NCBI GenBank assembly: GCA_005406025.1
Contig: BGZK01002068.1
Span: forward strand, 1-64,000
Source of the DNA: Eumeta japonica
Taxonomy: Eukaryota > Arthropoda > Insecta > Lepidoptera > Psychidae
Length of the DNA: 64,000 nucleotides
Direction of reading: 5' to 3'
The notes under the pieces were generated by a model. The model made no database searches. It had not been told where the DNA came from and saw only the letters and a program-made list of their open reading frames with translations. Position 1 is the stretch's first letter; every line of letters starts with the position of its first letter. The translations under genes were made by a program, and so were the position numbers. Below, piece by piece: positions 63,833 through 64,000 of this stretch.

Positions 63833-64000
63833 CTAGCTGTCCCGCCCGCTTCGCTGGGTAATTTTTATTATAAAATAAAATGGCGAAGGATTTACGGAAT
63901 TCGAAAAATGAGTAGCCTAGAACCATCTACAAATCATTCCGCATCGAATGGTCCCAGTCCCATGTCTATACGTTTAATAGTTTGTACGTGATTTGCGAAC
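63833..64000 (+). repeat. insect interspersed repeat, partial at window end
   Basis: It begins ACTAGCTGTCCCGCCCGCTT (about 63831-63850) followed by CGCTGGGTAA, and continues GAGTAGCCTAGAACCATC. These phrases belong to a common lepidopteran/insect repeat, possibly Helitron-related. It runs past the window edge. Confidence 0.45.

Overview
The window is AT-rich nuclear DNA of an insect, most likely a moth or butterfly (Lepidoptera). Three things point there. The only two intact genes are cytochrome P450s of ecdysteroid metabolism with small spliced exons. The repeats include types I associate with lepidopteran genomes: Helitron-like ends finishing in CTAGT, tRNA-headed SINEs, and a repeat carrying GGTGGTCA..GCCGCTCATAGACACTC. 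There are no bacterial-style operons. The species cannot be named from the sequence alone.

Layout. 1-32 kb is gene-poor: a divergent 18S rRNA fragment on the minus strand (1012-1333), two MITE-like elements with clear terminal inverted repeats (3144-3505 and 8402-8885), two tandem arrays (about 151-bp period near 12.4-13.1 kb, exactly 49-bp period near 18.4-18.7 kb), many perfect short palindromes, SINE-like pieces, several CpG-rich islands that may be distal promoters or 5' exons, one short uncharacterised reading frame (21751-21996), and a broken, internally deleted copy of an uncharacterised multicopy arthropod family (29403-30340, minus). 32.2-45.4 kb holds the two P450 genes. 45.4-64 kb has no recognisable gene; it holds a decayed mariner (56.6-57.8 kb), a hAT-like MITE candidate, a 46-bp perfect palindrome, a Helitron-like piece and a SINE.

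The core locus is CYP306A1 (phantom; plus strand, 7 coding exons, 536 aa when joined) followed by CYP18A1 (minus strand, 3 coding exons, 551 aa). They are convergent, with about 2.4 kb between stop codons. CYP306A1 makes ecdysteroid (25-hydroxylation of the ecdysone precursor in the prothoracic gland). CYP18A1 inactivates ecdysteroid (26-hydroxylation/oxidation in target tissues). The pair therefore places one synthesis step and the main clearance step of the moulting hormone side by side; their adjacency is known from other insects. All splice junctions have GT/AG ends and keep phase, and the I-helix, ExxR and haem-cysteine motifs are intact in both, so both look functional. Intron 5 of CYP306A1 carries a reverse-transcriptase LINE, apparently nested in another repeat, whose catalytic Asp-Asp has been deleted in frame.

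I found no clearly new gene system. The items most worth a second look are the divergent 18S fragment and its unexplained neighbour, the two tandem arrays, the short coding-like frame at 21.75 kb, and possible remote 5' exons for the P450 genes.
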